A stretch of 39,924 bases of DNA from Sulfurovum sp. (GCA_027019175.1 JALUXB010000062.1:1-39924), one strand, 5' to 3'. Positions 14,531 to 23,519 are shown, counted from the stretch's first letter. A program made the numbers and translations. The notes: a model not told the origin generated them from the sequence alone.

Positions 14531-14842
14531 ATGCAGAAAATATCCTTATTTACCCTGACTGCCGCCACTGCGGTCATCATGGGCGGATGCGCCCAGACCG
14601 CTCCGTCACCCCTTGACAGCGAAGAGTGTGCCACACTCCAAAAGAAAATAGTACAAACAGACCAGTTTATCAAAAAAGTTTCGGCAATGGATCCGGCTCA
14701 TGTTGACGAAATGATGATGGCCATTCCCAAAACCGAAATCACCACTGAAACGACCAAACCCAAAATGCTCCGTGATGCCAAACGCAGAAAAGCACGCCTT
14801 GAACAGGAATTCAACACGTCAGGATGTAAAAAAGAAGAATAG
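14531..14842 (+). CDS. small periplasmic lipoprotein, unknown function
   Basis: I start at the ATG at 14531 (AAAGGAAC seven bases before), not at the upstream frame opening, because the promoter at 14491-14499 starts transcription after the first in-frame ATG (14498). The 103-residue product has a lipoprotein signal (MQKISLFTLTAATAVIMGGC, lipid-attached Cys at 20), then a helical, charged body with DSEECATLQKKIVQTDQFIKK and DAKRRKARLEQEF that looks like coiled coil. There are two further cysteines (SEEC, SGC) near either end of the helical body that might form a disulfide. No family recognised. It shares a divergent control region with htpG. Confidence 0.75.
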   Translation: MQKISLFTLTAATAVIMGGCAQTAPSPLDSEECATLQKKIVQTDQFIKKVSAMDPAHVDEMMMAIPKTEITTETTKPKMLRDAKRRKARLEQEFNTSGCKKEE

Positions 14843-14873
14843 CCCCCTCATTCCTACGAAAAAGGAAGCTGCC

Positions 14874-14967
14874 GTAGGGTACGATGTTTCGCACCTTTAA
14901 TCCGCATGGAAACAAATGATCTCTTTTATCTCAACTCATCTAAAAGGTGCGTGGTTACGCACCCTAC
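14874..14967. repeat. large inverted repeat (REP/MITE-like) between lipoprotein gene and hpf
   Basis: Arms of 25 bases (14874-14898, opening GTAGGGTACG; 14943-14967, ending ACGCACCCTAC) are reverse complements with only a few mismatches, enclosing 44 bases. The right arm itself contains GGTGCG...CGCACC, a sub-hairpin. Such GTAGGGTGCG arms are common in dispersed bacterial repeats. The rest of the 357-base gap (14843-15199) holds AT-rich sequence and one more hairpin at 15158-15186; no gene was seen. Confidence 0.7.
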
Positions 14968-15157
14968 CAATTGAAATCGAAATATCAAAATATAGAGCCA
15001 ACAATAGATTATACCTTTGGCTTGTCATAAATTTTGGCTGATCATCGTGAAAGAAGAACACAGTTCAACTACATTAACAGAATAAATTCATTTTAGATGT
15101 GAAGGGGAATGATACGAAATAAAAAAGTAAAATTAGAAATGTTTGGGTGATGCCGTG

Positions 15158-15186
15158 CAGGGTGTTGCCAGGAGACAATACCCTAC
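15158..15186. terminator. hairpin after hpf, possible terminator or repeat fragment
   Basis: GGGTGTTG and CAATACCC pair (one mismatch) around an 8-10-base loop, 14 bases after the hpf stop on the minus strand. There is no T-run after it. Its ACCCTAC end resembles the arms of the 14874-14967 repeat, so it may be a degenerate copy. Confidence 0.35.
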
Positions 15187-15199
15187 AGCTCACTGTTTG

Positions 15200-15736
15200 C
15201 TAATAGAGTCCGAACTTCCCGTCGGCTCTTTTGTACATAACACGCATGTTGCCGTCGTAGTCATTAAATACGATGAACTGGCGTTTTTTCTCCGCTTTGA
15301 GTGCCTCAATGGCTTCATCGAAGTCAAGCGGTTTGTGCAGTTCCAAATCCATAGGAACGATCTCAATATCTTCCGCATCGATCTCGGTAACTGCTTCTGC
15401 CTCTTCGCCAAGGTCTGCAAAGCTGTTGACTTTATGGTCTTTGATCTTGTCTGCATGGCGTCTGAGTGATTTCTTGACACGTTCAGCACCAAGGTCGAGT
15501 GCGGCATAGACATCTTTGTTGTGCTCGGTGATGACAATGGTATTTTTGTCTTTGAGGTTGACCAAAATCTCTACACTAAAGCCTTTTTTTCCGTTTCTTT
15601 CATCCGCTGAAATGACGACGCTTCCTGAAATAATGTCGAGGTTATATTTTTTAAATCCCTCAAGCAGTGCTTCGGCATACGCCTTGATGGCATCTGTCAG
15701 CTCGAAATGTCGACCGGTAATACTTTTATTCATCAT
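15200..15736 (-). CDS. hpf: ribosome hibernation promoting factor, long form
   Basis: The 178-residue protein binds 30S subunits and drives 100S ribosome dimers in slow growth. The N-terminal domain (1-100) has the RaiA/YfiA fold (ITGRHFELTDAIKAYAEALLEGFKKY, SVEILVNLKDKNTIVITEHNKDVYAALDLGAERVKKSLRRHADKIKDHK). After an acidic linker the C-terminal domain (about 120-178, PMDLELHKPLDFDEAIEAL, FIVFNDYDGNMRVMYKRADGKFGLY) is the dimerisation module found only in long HPF. The double ATG at 15736/15733 follows AAAGGATCT. It has a plausible promoter (TACAAT, minus 15788-15793) in front of the hairpin that ends the pilin operon. Confidence 0.93.
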   Translation of the reverse strand: MMNKSITGRHFELTDAIKAYAEALLEGFKKYNLDIISGSVVISADERNGKKGFSVEILVNLKDKNTIVITEHNKDVYAALDLGAERVKKSLRRHADKIKDHKVNSFADLGEEAEAVTEIDAEDIEIVPMDLELHKPLDFDEAIEALKAEKKRQFIVFNDYDGNMRVMYKRADGKFGLY

Positions 15737-15752
15737 AGATCCTTTAGTGTTA

Positions 15753-15786
15753 AAGTATAAAGAAGCATTCCGCTTTCTTTATACTT
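15753..15786 (-). terminator. strong hairpin between pilin operon and hpf
   Basis: AAGTATAAAGAA (15753-15764) and its perfect complement (15775-15786) form a 12-bp stem, extended by GC/GC with a bulged T around loop ATTCC. It is 45 bases after the last pilin gene and followed on the minus strand by TTTAAC. It probably terminates the pilin operon and lies in the hpf leader, only 17 bases before the hpf start, so it could also shape hpf expression. Confidence 0.6.
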
Positions 15787-15830
15787 AATTGTAACTTAAG
15801 AAACTTAATAAGGGGTAAACAGAAGAGGAA

Positions 15831-16523
15831 TCAGGAGTCTGGTTCACCCTCAATATAGGCATGACCTGTGCCTTTTTCTATAATAATATTGATTGGATCA
15901 TCACCACTTTCTGAAAAGTTGACTGTAATTTTACAGTTTGTATGTAACAGCGAACTATAGTCCGGTGAACTGCTTCCTGTAAATCCGTTATGAGGGCGCC
16001 CCAGATGGTCAAATCCTATATACTGGTTGGCATTGTCTCCGCAGTCTATATTAATATCACCGTTCTTAATACCGTAGTTTTTGGTCAGAAAAATATTGTT
16101 GGAGGCACCATTGTTTGTTGTAGTTTCACAGGGCTGATTGTTTGCTCCCATCATTTTCAGTCCGTTGGCAGGGTCATTGATATATTCAGGATTTGATGCA
16201 GAGGTATTTATTCCCCCACCATAATCTTTGTCTGAACCGATATAGTAAAAGATACCGTTATCGGTACACTTTTCGATACCAATACGCCAAAAAGCTCGTT
16301 GCCAACTGTTGTTGCTTGGATTGGTGACATCATCAGTCAGTGCCATGAGTCTGGTGTAGCGTATGGCAGAGAGTATGTTGTCTGCTGCTTCCTGTCTGAG
16401 ATCGCGTTCGTATCGTGGAAGTGCCATGGCTGCAAGAAGTGCCATCACAACAATAACCAAAGTCAGTTCTATCATCGTAAATGCATGACGGCTACGATCT
16501 GTTTGTCTGTTTGTCTGTTTCAT
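15831..16523 (-). CDS. prepilin-like protein (GspH-like minor pseudopilin)
   Basis: The 230-residue protein has a class III signal: basic leader (MKQTNRQTDRSRHA) cut before FTMIEL, then the hydrophobic stalk FTMIELTLVIVVMALLAAMALP with Glu5 present. Ala rather than Gly sits at -1. The globular domain has several cysteines (EKCTDNG, QPCETTTNN, DINIDCGDN, HTNCKITV) that could form disulfides. It ends with a beta-strand set (NIIIEKGTGHAYIEGEPDS) as in GspH/FimT-type proteins. Its start overlaps the previous stop by 4 bases (ATGA). It is last in the riboswitch-led operon. Likely a minor component of a type IV pilus-like or type II secretion-like fibre. Confidence 0.82.
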   Translation of the reverse strand: MKQTNRQTDRSRHAFTMIELTLVIVVMALLAAMALPRYERDLRQEAADNILSAIRYTRLMALTDDVTNPSNNSWQRAFWRIGIEKCTDNGIFYYIGSDKDYGGGINTSASNPEYINDPANGLKMMGANNQPCETTTNNGASNNIFLTKNYGIKNGDINIDCGDNANQYIGFDHLGRPHNGFTGSSSPDYSSLLHTNCKITVNFSESGDDPINIIIEKGTGHAYIEGEPDS

Positions 16524-17080
16524 ATCTTTTGTAGTGTCCTTCTATGATAGGTGATCCAGGGTGTTTTTGAAGGATCATCTGCATTGGGGTCTTTGTAGCG
16601 TACTTGAACATCGACAAGTATTGCGGCAATATCATCTGTCGGATTGGCTGTTGAGTGGTAAGGGTTGATAATAATGGTTGTACTGCTGCGAGCTACATCT
16701 GTACTGTCATTGAGTTTCATTTTTTCGGTACAGGGAAGATTGTTGCCAAGGTAGTAAATGGTGGTATTGACATCATACCCTCCCCCATTGGTACTGCTGG
16801 CACCAGCTGCAGGCCCCTGTCCGGGTATGATACCATTGACAACACCTCGAATATGTTCAATACATTCCGCTGTACCACCAGCAGGGTTCCTGTCATGATC
16901 GGTTACAGCCATTACAGCAAGTTCGGTATAGCTTCTGGCAAGCAGAGCAGCCTGCTCGGTTCTATATTGGATTGTTGTCCCTTTGATCATTTTTCCGGAC
17001 ATGTTGAAAACCAGCATAGCAACTGTTGCCATAACAATAATGACAAAAATGGCTGTGACCATTGAAAATGCTTTTCTCAT
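16520..17080 (-). CDS. prepilin-like protein lacking Glu5 (GspK/PilX-like)
   Basis: The 186-residue protein has a very short leader, MRKA, cut before FSMVTAIFVIIVMATVAMLVF. Position +5 of the mature stalk is Thr instead of the almost invariant Glu. In type II secretion the subunit without Glu5 is GspK, which caps the fibre tip, so a tip position is plausible here too. The body has three cysteines (AECIEH, LPCTEKMK) in a Gly/Thr/Asn-rich domain with beta-strands (TTIIINPYHS, AILVDVQVRYKDP). Overlaps both neighbours by 4 bases. It is smaller than typical GspK (about 320 residues), nearer PilX size, so exact class is open. Confidence 0.78.
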   Translation of the reverse strand: MRKAFSMVTAIFVIIVMATVAMLVFNMSGKMIKGTTIQYRTEQAALLARSYTELAVMAVTDHDRNPAGGTAECIEHIRGVVNGIIPGQGPAAGASSTNGGGYDVNTTIYYLGNNLPCTEKMKLNDSTDVARSSTTIIINPYHSTANPTDDIAAILVDVQVRYKDPNADDPSKTPWITYHRRTLQKI

Positions 17081-18075
17081 AGAATTACCGCCTTTTCTTT
17101 ACAGATAGTGACATTATAGTCCTCTCCGATATTTTCCTGCGTACAGAGTTTGAACCGAAAGGTATTTCCAGATTCCGCAAACTTGAAAACGGAAACCCCA
17201 GTCACGATGATTGCATTGGTTGCCGGCCATCCGCTATTGAGGCTCTCACCTTCCCAAGGCTGGTAGTTGTAGTAGAGTTTAAGGTCATACAGCCCGTCAC
17301 TTCTTGGTACCTGACGTATAGCATAAGCGGTCCATGCCAGTTTGTAATGCTCTACAATTAATTTATTTGCTGTTGTTGCGCCTTTTTGGAATGTAAGTTT
17401 CTCAGGAGCAGCTGCTGTATAACCTACCGTAGAGACACAGCTTTTTGTTTCACCGGCCGTCATACCAAGACAGGCACTGTATGTCCCGTCTCCCAGTGCC
17501 ATATAGGGAATGTCCGGCGGCGAAAGTGTCGGATCTTTAACATAGTTTTTGTCTGCAAAGAAAATAGCTGGATATTGTGGAGCACCATTAAGTCTTACCT
17601 GGTTGTTGGAGAGGTTTTTATAAATGGTATCTGCAAGTGCAAGGTTTGAGCCAGGGGTGATAATAGCTGTACTGCTCGATGCTTTTACATCGCAGAAGCC
17701 GTTCCACGGTGGTAGAATGGCAGCACTGAATCCATCATTGTCTGCACCGATCCACTCCAGTACTGTATGGGTAATGTCTGTGGCATTGGTAGGATCTGTA
17801 ACATACACATTATCTGTCAGGTCAGCAGGATTTCTTGCAATAGTAGTACCGGGTATGCGGTAACTGAGTAAATTGGCGATCTGCTGTGCAGCCAGTTCGG
17901 TTTTGAGGCTTGCTCTATGCGTGGCACGCTGCAAAAGGTAGTTTTGGTAGACATTGGCGATGATAGATGATCCGATGGATGCGACAATGCCAAGTATGAT
18001 GATTACAAAAACAAGTTCTATAAGCGTGAACGCTGGCTGTTTTTGGATATTTTGCGAAGAAATATGATAAGCCAT
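17077..18075 (-). CDS. prepilin-like protein (GspJ/PilW-like)
   Basis: The 332-residue protein has a 15-residue leader (MAYHISSQNIQKQPA) cut before FTLIELVFVIIILGIVASIG, with Glu5 present and Ala at -1. It continues with the amphipathic helix NVYQNYLLQRATHRASLKTELAAQQIANLLSYRI, the usual helix of GspJ/PilW-type proteins, then a large beta-rich head with paired cysteines (GFCDVK, SACLGM, KSCVST, KLCTQE, TICKEK). The ATG directly follows the stop of the previous gene, and the end overlaps the next gene by 4 bases. It is the largest of the four pilin-like subunits; a minor, near-tip subunit is likely. Confidence 0.8.
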   Translation of the reverse strand: MAYHISSQNIQKQPAFTLIELVFVIIILGIVASIGSSIIANVYQNYLLQRATHRASLKTELAAQQIANLLSYRIPGTTIARNPADLTDNVYVTDPTNATDITHTVLEWIGADNDGFSAAILPPWNGFCDVKASSSTAIITPGSNLALADTIYKNLSNNQVRLNGAPQYPAIFFADKNYVKDPTLSPPDIPYMALGDGTYSACLGMTAGETKSCVSTVGYTAAAPEKLTFQKGATTANKLIVEHYKLAWTAYAIRQVPRSDGLYDLKLYYNYQPWEGESLNSGWPATNAIIVTGVSVFKFAESGNTFRFKLCTQENIGEDYNVTICKEKAVIL

Positions 18076-18867
18076 CTACTTTACCTCCGAGTAAAGTTGT
18101 GAGTTTGTTGTCCCTTTTGGAGCACCTATGTTGCACATAAAGGCACTTAAGCGTATCTTTTTGGAAGATAGTTCATCCGCATTATTGTTTGACGTAAGTT
18201 CAACCGTAATAAGTTTGATGTTTGTTGAGCCGGCAGTTATCTTGTATCGAAAAGGGTTCGAAAAGGTGGTATATTTGTCGTACCCCCCACTTGAAGGTGT
18301 ACCATCGGCTTTATTGGGTGTATCATCGCCATAAAAGATGCGAGAAGTAATGGTAATGTTTTTATCTATATAGTCTCCCTTGTATGTTGCATAAGCTTCA
18401 GAGTTATAGAGGGTAAGGTTATACTCTTTATTATTGTAGTCATCGATATCGTCAAGAAAAGAATACCCTTCTCCCGCCTCCGTTCCTAAAGCTGAAGGTG
18501 CAGTAGCACTGTAAAAATTCCCGTCTTTGCCTTTGCAGTAACGCCCACTTGGACTGGTTGCGCCAATAGGCTGTGCGGCGGTTGTAGCGCAGGGGGAAAG
18601 AAATGCACTGGTACTTGTTCTCAATATGGGTTCACCGATGGTTTCATTGGTATCGGCTTCATCCCATTCACCTGTCATGATCATGTTGATCTGTGCCGCT
18701 GCCGCGGCTATGGATTCCTGCTGGAGCGCTACATAGCTGCTTTGTGTCGCCTTGTTGACAAGCATAGGTGCGCTAAGCATTACAATACCCATTACCACAA
18801 TAGCAAAGATAAGCTCAATCATGGCGATCGCTTTATGATGGCGAAAAAATATGGTGTTTTTATTCAT
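18076..18867 (-). CDS. prepilin-like protein (PilV/GspI-like)
   Basis: I take the ATG at 18867, which shares its A with the TAA of the giant gene (TAATG). The 263-residue protein has a basic leader (MNKNTIFFRHHKA) cut before IAMIELIFAIVVMGIVMLSAP; Glu5 is present, Ala at -1, and residue +1 is Ile rather than Phe. A helix with AALQ/AAAAA pattern (YVALQQESIAAAAAQINMIM) leads into a Thr/Ser/Asn-rich head with cysteines (SPCATT, RYCKGK, FMCNIG). It is the first pilin-like gene after the giant exported protein and is surely co-translated with it. Likely a minor pilin of the same fibre. Confidence 0.8.
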   Translation of the reverse strand: MNKNTIFFRHHKAIAMIELIFAIVVMGIVMLSAPMLVNKATQSSYVALQQESIAAAAAQINMIMTGEWDEADTNETIGEPILRTSTSAFLSPCATTAAQPIGATSPSGRYCKGKDGNFYSATAPSALGTEAGEGYSFLDDIDDYNNKEYNLTLYNSEAYATYKGDYIDKNITITSRIFYGDDTPNKADGTPSSGGYDKYTTFSNPFRYKITAGSTNIKLITVELTSNNNADELSSKKIRLSAFMCNIGAPKGTTNSQLYSEVK

Positions 18868-21800
18868 TACCAATTCAACCTTCTGTTTTGTTTGATCGTC
18901 GGTTCTGTTTCAACGACATTTCCTGTTTTCCCTGTCCCCTTCCATTTAAGTCCTTTTGAAAGGAAATTGAGCTGAAATTTGGGTAAGCCGGCAGCAGTGA
19001 CATCGGTACTGAACTTCAGCCATTCATCTGGTGTGATCGTAAAGATAGGATGTGCCGGACGGGTTTTGTCAAGGGGGTACTTGATTGTAATGGCACCACT
19101 TGAACCATTGGTATCCATTGCTATGTTGGTATTGGGAGTAATGACAACGCCTGCCACATCAGATGTTATGGAAAGAACGAGTCCGTCCGTTGTACTGTGG
19201 CTTCCCATACGGAACCAGCCCCCACCAAGGTAGCTCTCTTCTGCCGTTTCCGGCGGAACATTTGTTGTGTTAAAGTCTGGAATATTAGCACAGACAATAC
19301 CTGCGGTAGCATCATCACGACAATAGACATCGACTCTGACACTTGTCGTATAGGTCGTATCCGGTGTATAAATATCTTGACCGTCTGTACCAATGGCTGT
19401 ATCGACTTTGGCAAAGAAGAATGTTCTGTTCTCATCAACCGTTACATTACCTTCGGGTACATAATTCGATTTATGATTGGCATAGGACGTTGCATCGGGT
19501 GATACCGTATGAAGTGTTTCAAAGCCCACGATAACCGGATTGACAACATCGTTATACGGTTTTTTAAAGTTGTAGTTGAGTATGACGTTGGCTGTACCGT
19601 TCTGCTCAGAATAATAGTTTGCTTTAACCAGTGTTGCATTCATGTCCAAACCAGAGCTGTTGTCTTGAACCGGTTGTGTTTCCGATGAATCGGAATCGAG
19701 CCACTGCTGAAAATATACAGAATTAAGATTTTGTTCGGTTGCTATGAGATTTTCAGCTGTTGACATATTGCGGTCAAGCCAAAATACATTGTCTTGTGCT
19801 GCACATCCATCGGTGTAATTGCTCAGTTTGCCATTTGAAGCACCAAGTGCACTGACCTCTCCGTTTAACTGGGCAGATGCACCGGGGTTTCTACTTCCCA
19901 GAGCATTTTGTGTCAGGTCATTCATATATACCCATGGAGCGCTTCCTCCTGAGGGCTGATCAATCAATGATATACTGAGGCCAAATTGGTATGGATTAAT
20001 GAGTAGATTGAGTTTGGTATACTGTTTATCAGGTGAACCTACAAGGTCTTGCAGCTCTGAACCGAAAGTACATCCAATTTTGTCAACATCGTTTGCATCA
20101 ACGGTTGTCGTTCCCAAAACACAGTCGTTGCATGCCGCATCACTGTTGTTTTTACATGCAGTATCAAAGAGCGTTTTGTAAGGGTTGTTCACGGCACGGT
20201 CAACCGTTGTCCAGTTGCTGTCCCAGATTTCGAAACTGTATGCACCTGCATTGGTAGTATTGAGATCCGTACTCACAAAACCGCTGGCAAATTGAGGATT
20301 GAGAGAACTGTGTGTCGTATCGGCACATTTGCTTGCATCACCTTCAAACCTGACCAGTGCCATACTGCTGAAGCGTTTGTCCGGGATGGAAGAGAATCCG
20401 GTCAGCTTTTCATAGAGGTCAATGGTTGTGTACCCGTTAACTGTATTATCTTTAATATTTACTGTAGTCATATTGAGCTCATACGGATACTCCGCTGCAA
20501 TACTAACATCTTTGTTCGGCTCTGAAGAACGGTCGATATTGGTGGCGATGTGTATGCTGTTTAGTGTTTTGTCAACACCTTTGTCTCCTACATCGACACG
20601 GATCGCTTTTGGTCTGATGGCAAAGTTGTCCCTCGCACAGTATGGCTGAGCAAACTTGTCTCTAAGACAGGCGTAACACCCTACAGCATTGGGATCTGTT
20701 CCGTAATGAATGTTTGTATAACGTGTACTGGTATAGTCATAACCATCAGAGGCAGAACAAGCACGGGTACACAGATGTGTGACATCCTGTGCACGGTAGT
20801 AGTCGTCATATATCTGAGCATAGTGGTCATTTTCATTTTTTGCATAGAGTCTGTCACTTGTCAGCAATGTTCCGTTTTCATCAGTCAGCAGCCACATTCT
20901 GAAGGTGGCATTTCGTGTTGCCGATGTATTGGAAAGGTCATTGATATCGTTGACGGTAATACGTGCTTCATCATTATCAAAATAGCTGAACTTTCCAGGC
21001 ATCATAATAATGTTCGGGTCAGAGTTCCCACATTTAAAGTACGAACCGTTGTCATCAAAGTCACCAATGTCAATCATTTCAACATCGACTGTTACACCGT
21101 CTGCTGAGATTGGCTGGGTATACTGGTCATTACTGTCTTTCCCGTAAGAAGCGACATCGTAGTTGAAGTCTCTACCGGCCACTCTTGTAGGCAGAGAATA
21201 ATGCGCAGTCGGATTGGAAGGAGGTGTGTTGCCAAAAGCCTGTTCCACATTAAACTGTACCCAAGTAGGTGAATAGGTAAGGTTCTGATCACACCGCTTC
21301 AATCCCATAATCTGCCAAAAATCTCCGGAACCGTAATTGAGTGTAGCGTTTACCTCTACGTCATAGTCACCTTCAATGAGAGATGCATTCGTATCTTCTA
21401 CTTTGAAGTAGAATTTTGTAAAGTAACGCTGTCCCTGAGTAATGGTTCCTCCCACATTGGGTGTTCTACCTTCACCGATTGTGATAACTGGACGCTTAGA
21501 CGTACTCATTGGACGCGCATAATCTGTAGGTAAAAGAGTATTTCCATTAGGAATGGTATAGTAAGCTTTGTCCGGATTCATAATCGGGGTAACATACCCT
21601 TGATACTGTGTGACAGGAAGCCCAATGGAAACATATTGAGGGTCAATATCTCCTTTTATATCCCAGATAGCTACAGTAAAGCTTAGTTCATCTCCCTGTT
21701 TTGCATAGGCTTTATAAGAAGTGCGATCTTTGTAGGGGATGACGAATTCGTTGAGTTTTGCAACAAAATCGTAACAGACATTTGGCTGGTAGAGTTCTGT

Positions 21801-23519
21801 GGCAAAAGCAATCATACTTGGTGTCACATAGTCGTTGTTACTGGCTGCTTTCAGATATATGGTATTGATGGTAGGGTTGTCGTCCCGATAACTCTCCATG
21901 ATACCAGATACATCGAAGACGTCCACATCCACTCCGTCATTGTTAATTTTAAGATCATTGCTTTGTCCGTTAACATGATCTCTTTTGATCCCTGTCAGTA
22001 CTGCATCAAACATATTCTTTTTGTTCCCGACGCCATTATTGGGGAGGGGGTTTCCATCAGGACCAGGCAGAAACTGATAGTCACTGTTTTCTTTGTTACT
22101 GATTTTCATCCAGTCATAATCATATACATAGTTACCATTTTGATTTTGATGTATATGTGGATAACCGTAGAGATACTCTCCCTCACCTGAAAATACAGTA
22201 GCAGTGGAGTTGACAGTTCCTTCTTTCGGAAGTCTGAAACCGCTGATTTCAATGGGTTCAGCATTGCTTTGATTTTGTAGTTCCTGGAAGCCGTGATACA
22301 CAGAGATGTTTCTAAGCTTTCCGTCACTGTTCTCTCCGTAGATGACCAGAAGAGACCAGCCGCCAAAGATTCCCGGTGACCCTTCTCTTCCTTCGTTGGT
22401 CGTAAGATTCGCTACAGTAAAGGTATTTTTGCCTTTTTGCAGATGTGCTGCCTGTAAAATGTCGGTCACGTCGGCATAGGCGGCATAGGTAACACCATTA
22501 CTGCTTTTGTATGTAGTAAGCTCTTTCGCCTTGACATCCTCATAATTTCCTGAACCATTCGGTGTTGTGACTTTCAGTTTGAGCTTGTTTGCATCGAGAC
22601 TGATGACATCGATATTCTGACCTTCATAATAGTTGCTTGAGTTTTTACCCATTTCAATGAGATCATAGCTGTTACCATCTTCCATACCGTAATGCATCGG
22701 ATAGTCTCTGTCAGTACTGAACCTTCCCTGCCAGAAAAGCCCTGCCCAGAGAATACCTTTTCCGTCATTCTCTTCCTTGTAGGTGTCCGGCAGTTCAATG
22801 TAAGAGGAGGTGGAGTTCCATGTTCTGCTGTCATTGTCAATATCGATGTATTTGCTGATATGGAGGTTACTGGTGATCTCCTGGTAATCATTCATACCGT
22901 GACAGGTACCACCATATGTTTTTTTATGGTCTGTCAGACACATCACCGTGTTACCTGCCATAGCAAAGTTTCCGACAATGTTGCGTGTTGCAGGCGGATT
23001 GATAAGCAAGAAGTCCTGAAAGCCGTCTTTAGTTTCTGTGTCTCCAGGAAGTGTACTCTCAATAATCACATAATCAAGCCCTGCGAATTCATTGTTATTG
23101 TTACTGTTTGGTTTGAATTTCAGTGTAAAGTCTCCATTGCTGTCCGCTGTGGAGGTGATAGTTTTGGTGTGATAAGTATAACCATTTAGATTTTGATATG
23201 TTTTAATTTTTGTATTCTTCCGGTAAACCTCGAATTTATCACCATGATCCCATCCACTGGAAACCCAAAATTTAAATTTGATTGTAAGCGTAGCATTGGC
23301 ATAAGCACTTCCAAAATGATATGTTTTGTATGCTTTGACATCTCTGCTGATATAATACCACCCATCACCCTGATATGTATAACCATTATGCCATCCATCA
23401 GTGTTATTGTTTGTAAATGTATCATTAGCCAACTGTGCAGCATATATAGCAGAAGGTACTGCTAAGAAGAATACAAATAGAAGAAATATTTTTCGAAATA
23501 AAAGATTAAAATTTTTCAT
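18867..23519 (-). CDS. giant Sec-exported surface protein, possible pilus-tip adhesin
   Basis: I start at the ATG at 23519 (AAAAGG eight bases before), giving about 1550 residues; an upstream extension to 23609 would run into the riboswitch. A signal peptide (MKNFNLLFRKIFLLFVFFLA... cut after SAIYA) is followed by a beta-sandwich, lectin/CBM-like stretch (about 28-150: FTNNNTDGWHNG, WVSSGWDHGDKFEVYRKN). A region at about 170-410 contains WAGLFWQGRFS, YAAYADVTDIL and FGGWSLLVIYGENSD, a pattern seen near DUF11-type surface repeats. Cys-rich stretches lie near 910-965 (LCTRACSASDG, GCYACLRDKFAQPYCARDNF) and 1128-1150 (CNDCVLG). No transmembrane, LPXTG, autotransporter or haemolysin end is present. 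Its place before four minor pilins parallels PilY1/MshQ-type proteins, but no named family is certain. Confidence 0.75.
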   Translation of the reverse strand: MKNFNLLFRKIFLLFVFFLAVPSAIYAAQLANDTFTNNNTDGWHNGYTYQGDGWYYISRDVKAYKTYHFGSAYANATLTIKFKFWVSSGWDHGDKFEVYRKNTKIKTYQNLNGYTYHTKTITSTADSNGDFTLKFKPNSNNNNEFAGLDYVIIESTLPGDTETKDGFQDFLLINPPATRNIVGNFAMAGNTVMCLTDHKKTYGGTCHGMNDYQEITSNLHISKYIDIDNDSRTWNSTSSYIELPDTYKEENDGKGILWAGLFWQGRFSTDRDYPMHYGMEDGNSYDLIEMGKNSSNYYEGQNIDVISLDANKLKLKVTTPNGSGNYEDVKAKELTTYKSSNGVTYAAYADVTDILQAAHLQKGKNTFTVANLTTNEGREGSPGIFGGWSLLVIYGENSDGKLRNISVYHGFQELQNQSNAEPIEISGFRLPKEGTVNSTATVFSGEGEYLYGYPHIHQNQNGNYVYDYDWMKISNKENSDYQFLPGPDGNPLPNNGVGNKKNMFDAVLTGIKRDHVNGQSNDLKINNDGVDVDVFDVSGIMESYRDDNPTINTIYLKAASNNDYVTPSMIAFATELYQPNVCYDFVAKLNEFVIPYKDRTSYKAYAKQGDELSFTVAIWDIKGDIDPQYVSIGLPVTQYQGYVTPIMNPDKAYYTIPNGNTLLPTDYARPMSTSKRPVITIGEGRTPNVGGTITQGQRYFTKFYFKVEDTNASLIEGDYDVEVNATLNYGSGDFWQIMGLKRCDQNLTYSPTWVQFNVEQAFGNTPPSNPTAHYSLPTRVAGRDFNYDVASYGKDSNDQYTQPISADGVTVDVEMIDIGDFDDNGSYFKCGNSDPNIIMMPGKFSYFDNDEARITVNDINDLSNTSATRNATFRMWLLTDENGTLLTSDRLYAKNENDHYAQIYDDYYRAQDVTHLCTRACSASDGYDYTSTRYTNIHYGTDPNAVGCYACLRDKFAQPYCARDNFAIRPKAIRVDVGDKGVDKTLNSIHIATNIDRSSEPNKDVSIAAEYPYELNMTTVNIKDNTVNGYTTIDLYEKLTGFSSIPDKRFSSMALVRFEGDASKCADTTHSSLNPQFASGFVSTDLNTTNAGAYSFEIWDSNWTTVDRAVNNPYKTLFDTACKNNSDAACNDCVLGTTTVDANDVDKIGCTFGSELQDLVGSPDKQYTKLNLLINPYQFGLSISLIDQPSGGSAPWVYMNDLTQNALGSRNPGASAQLNGEVSALGASNGKLSNYTDGCAAQDNVFWLDRNMSTAENLIATEQNLNSVYFQQWLDSDSSETQPVQDNSSGLDMNATLVKANYYSEQNGTANVILNYNFKKPYNDVVNPVIVGFETLHTVSPDATSYANHKSNYVPEGNVTVDENRTFFFAKVDTAIGTDGQDIYTPDTTYTTSVRVDVYCRDDATAGIVCANIPDFNTTNVPPETAEESYLGGGWFRMGSHSTTDGLVLSITSDVAGVVITPNTNIAMDTNGSSGAITIKYPLDKTRPAHPIFTITPDEWLKFSTDVTAAGLPKFQLNFLSKGLKWKGTGKTGNVVETEPTIKQNRRLNW

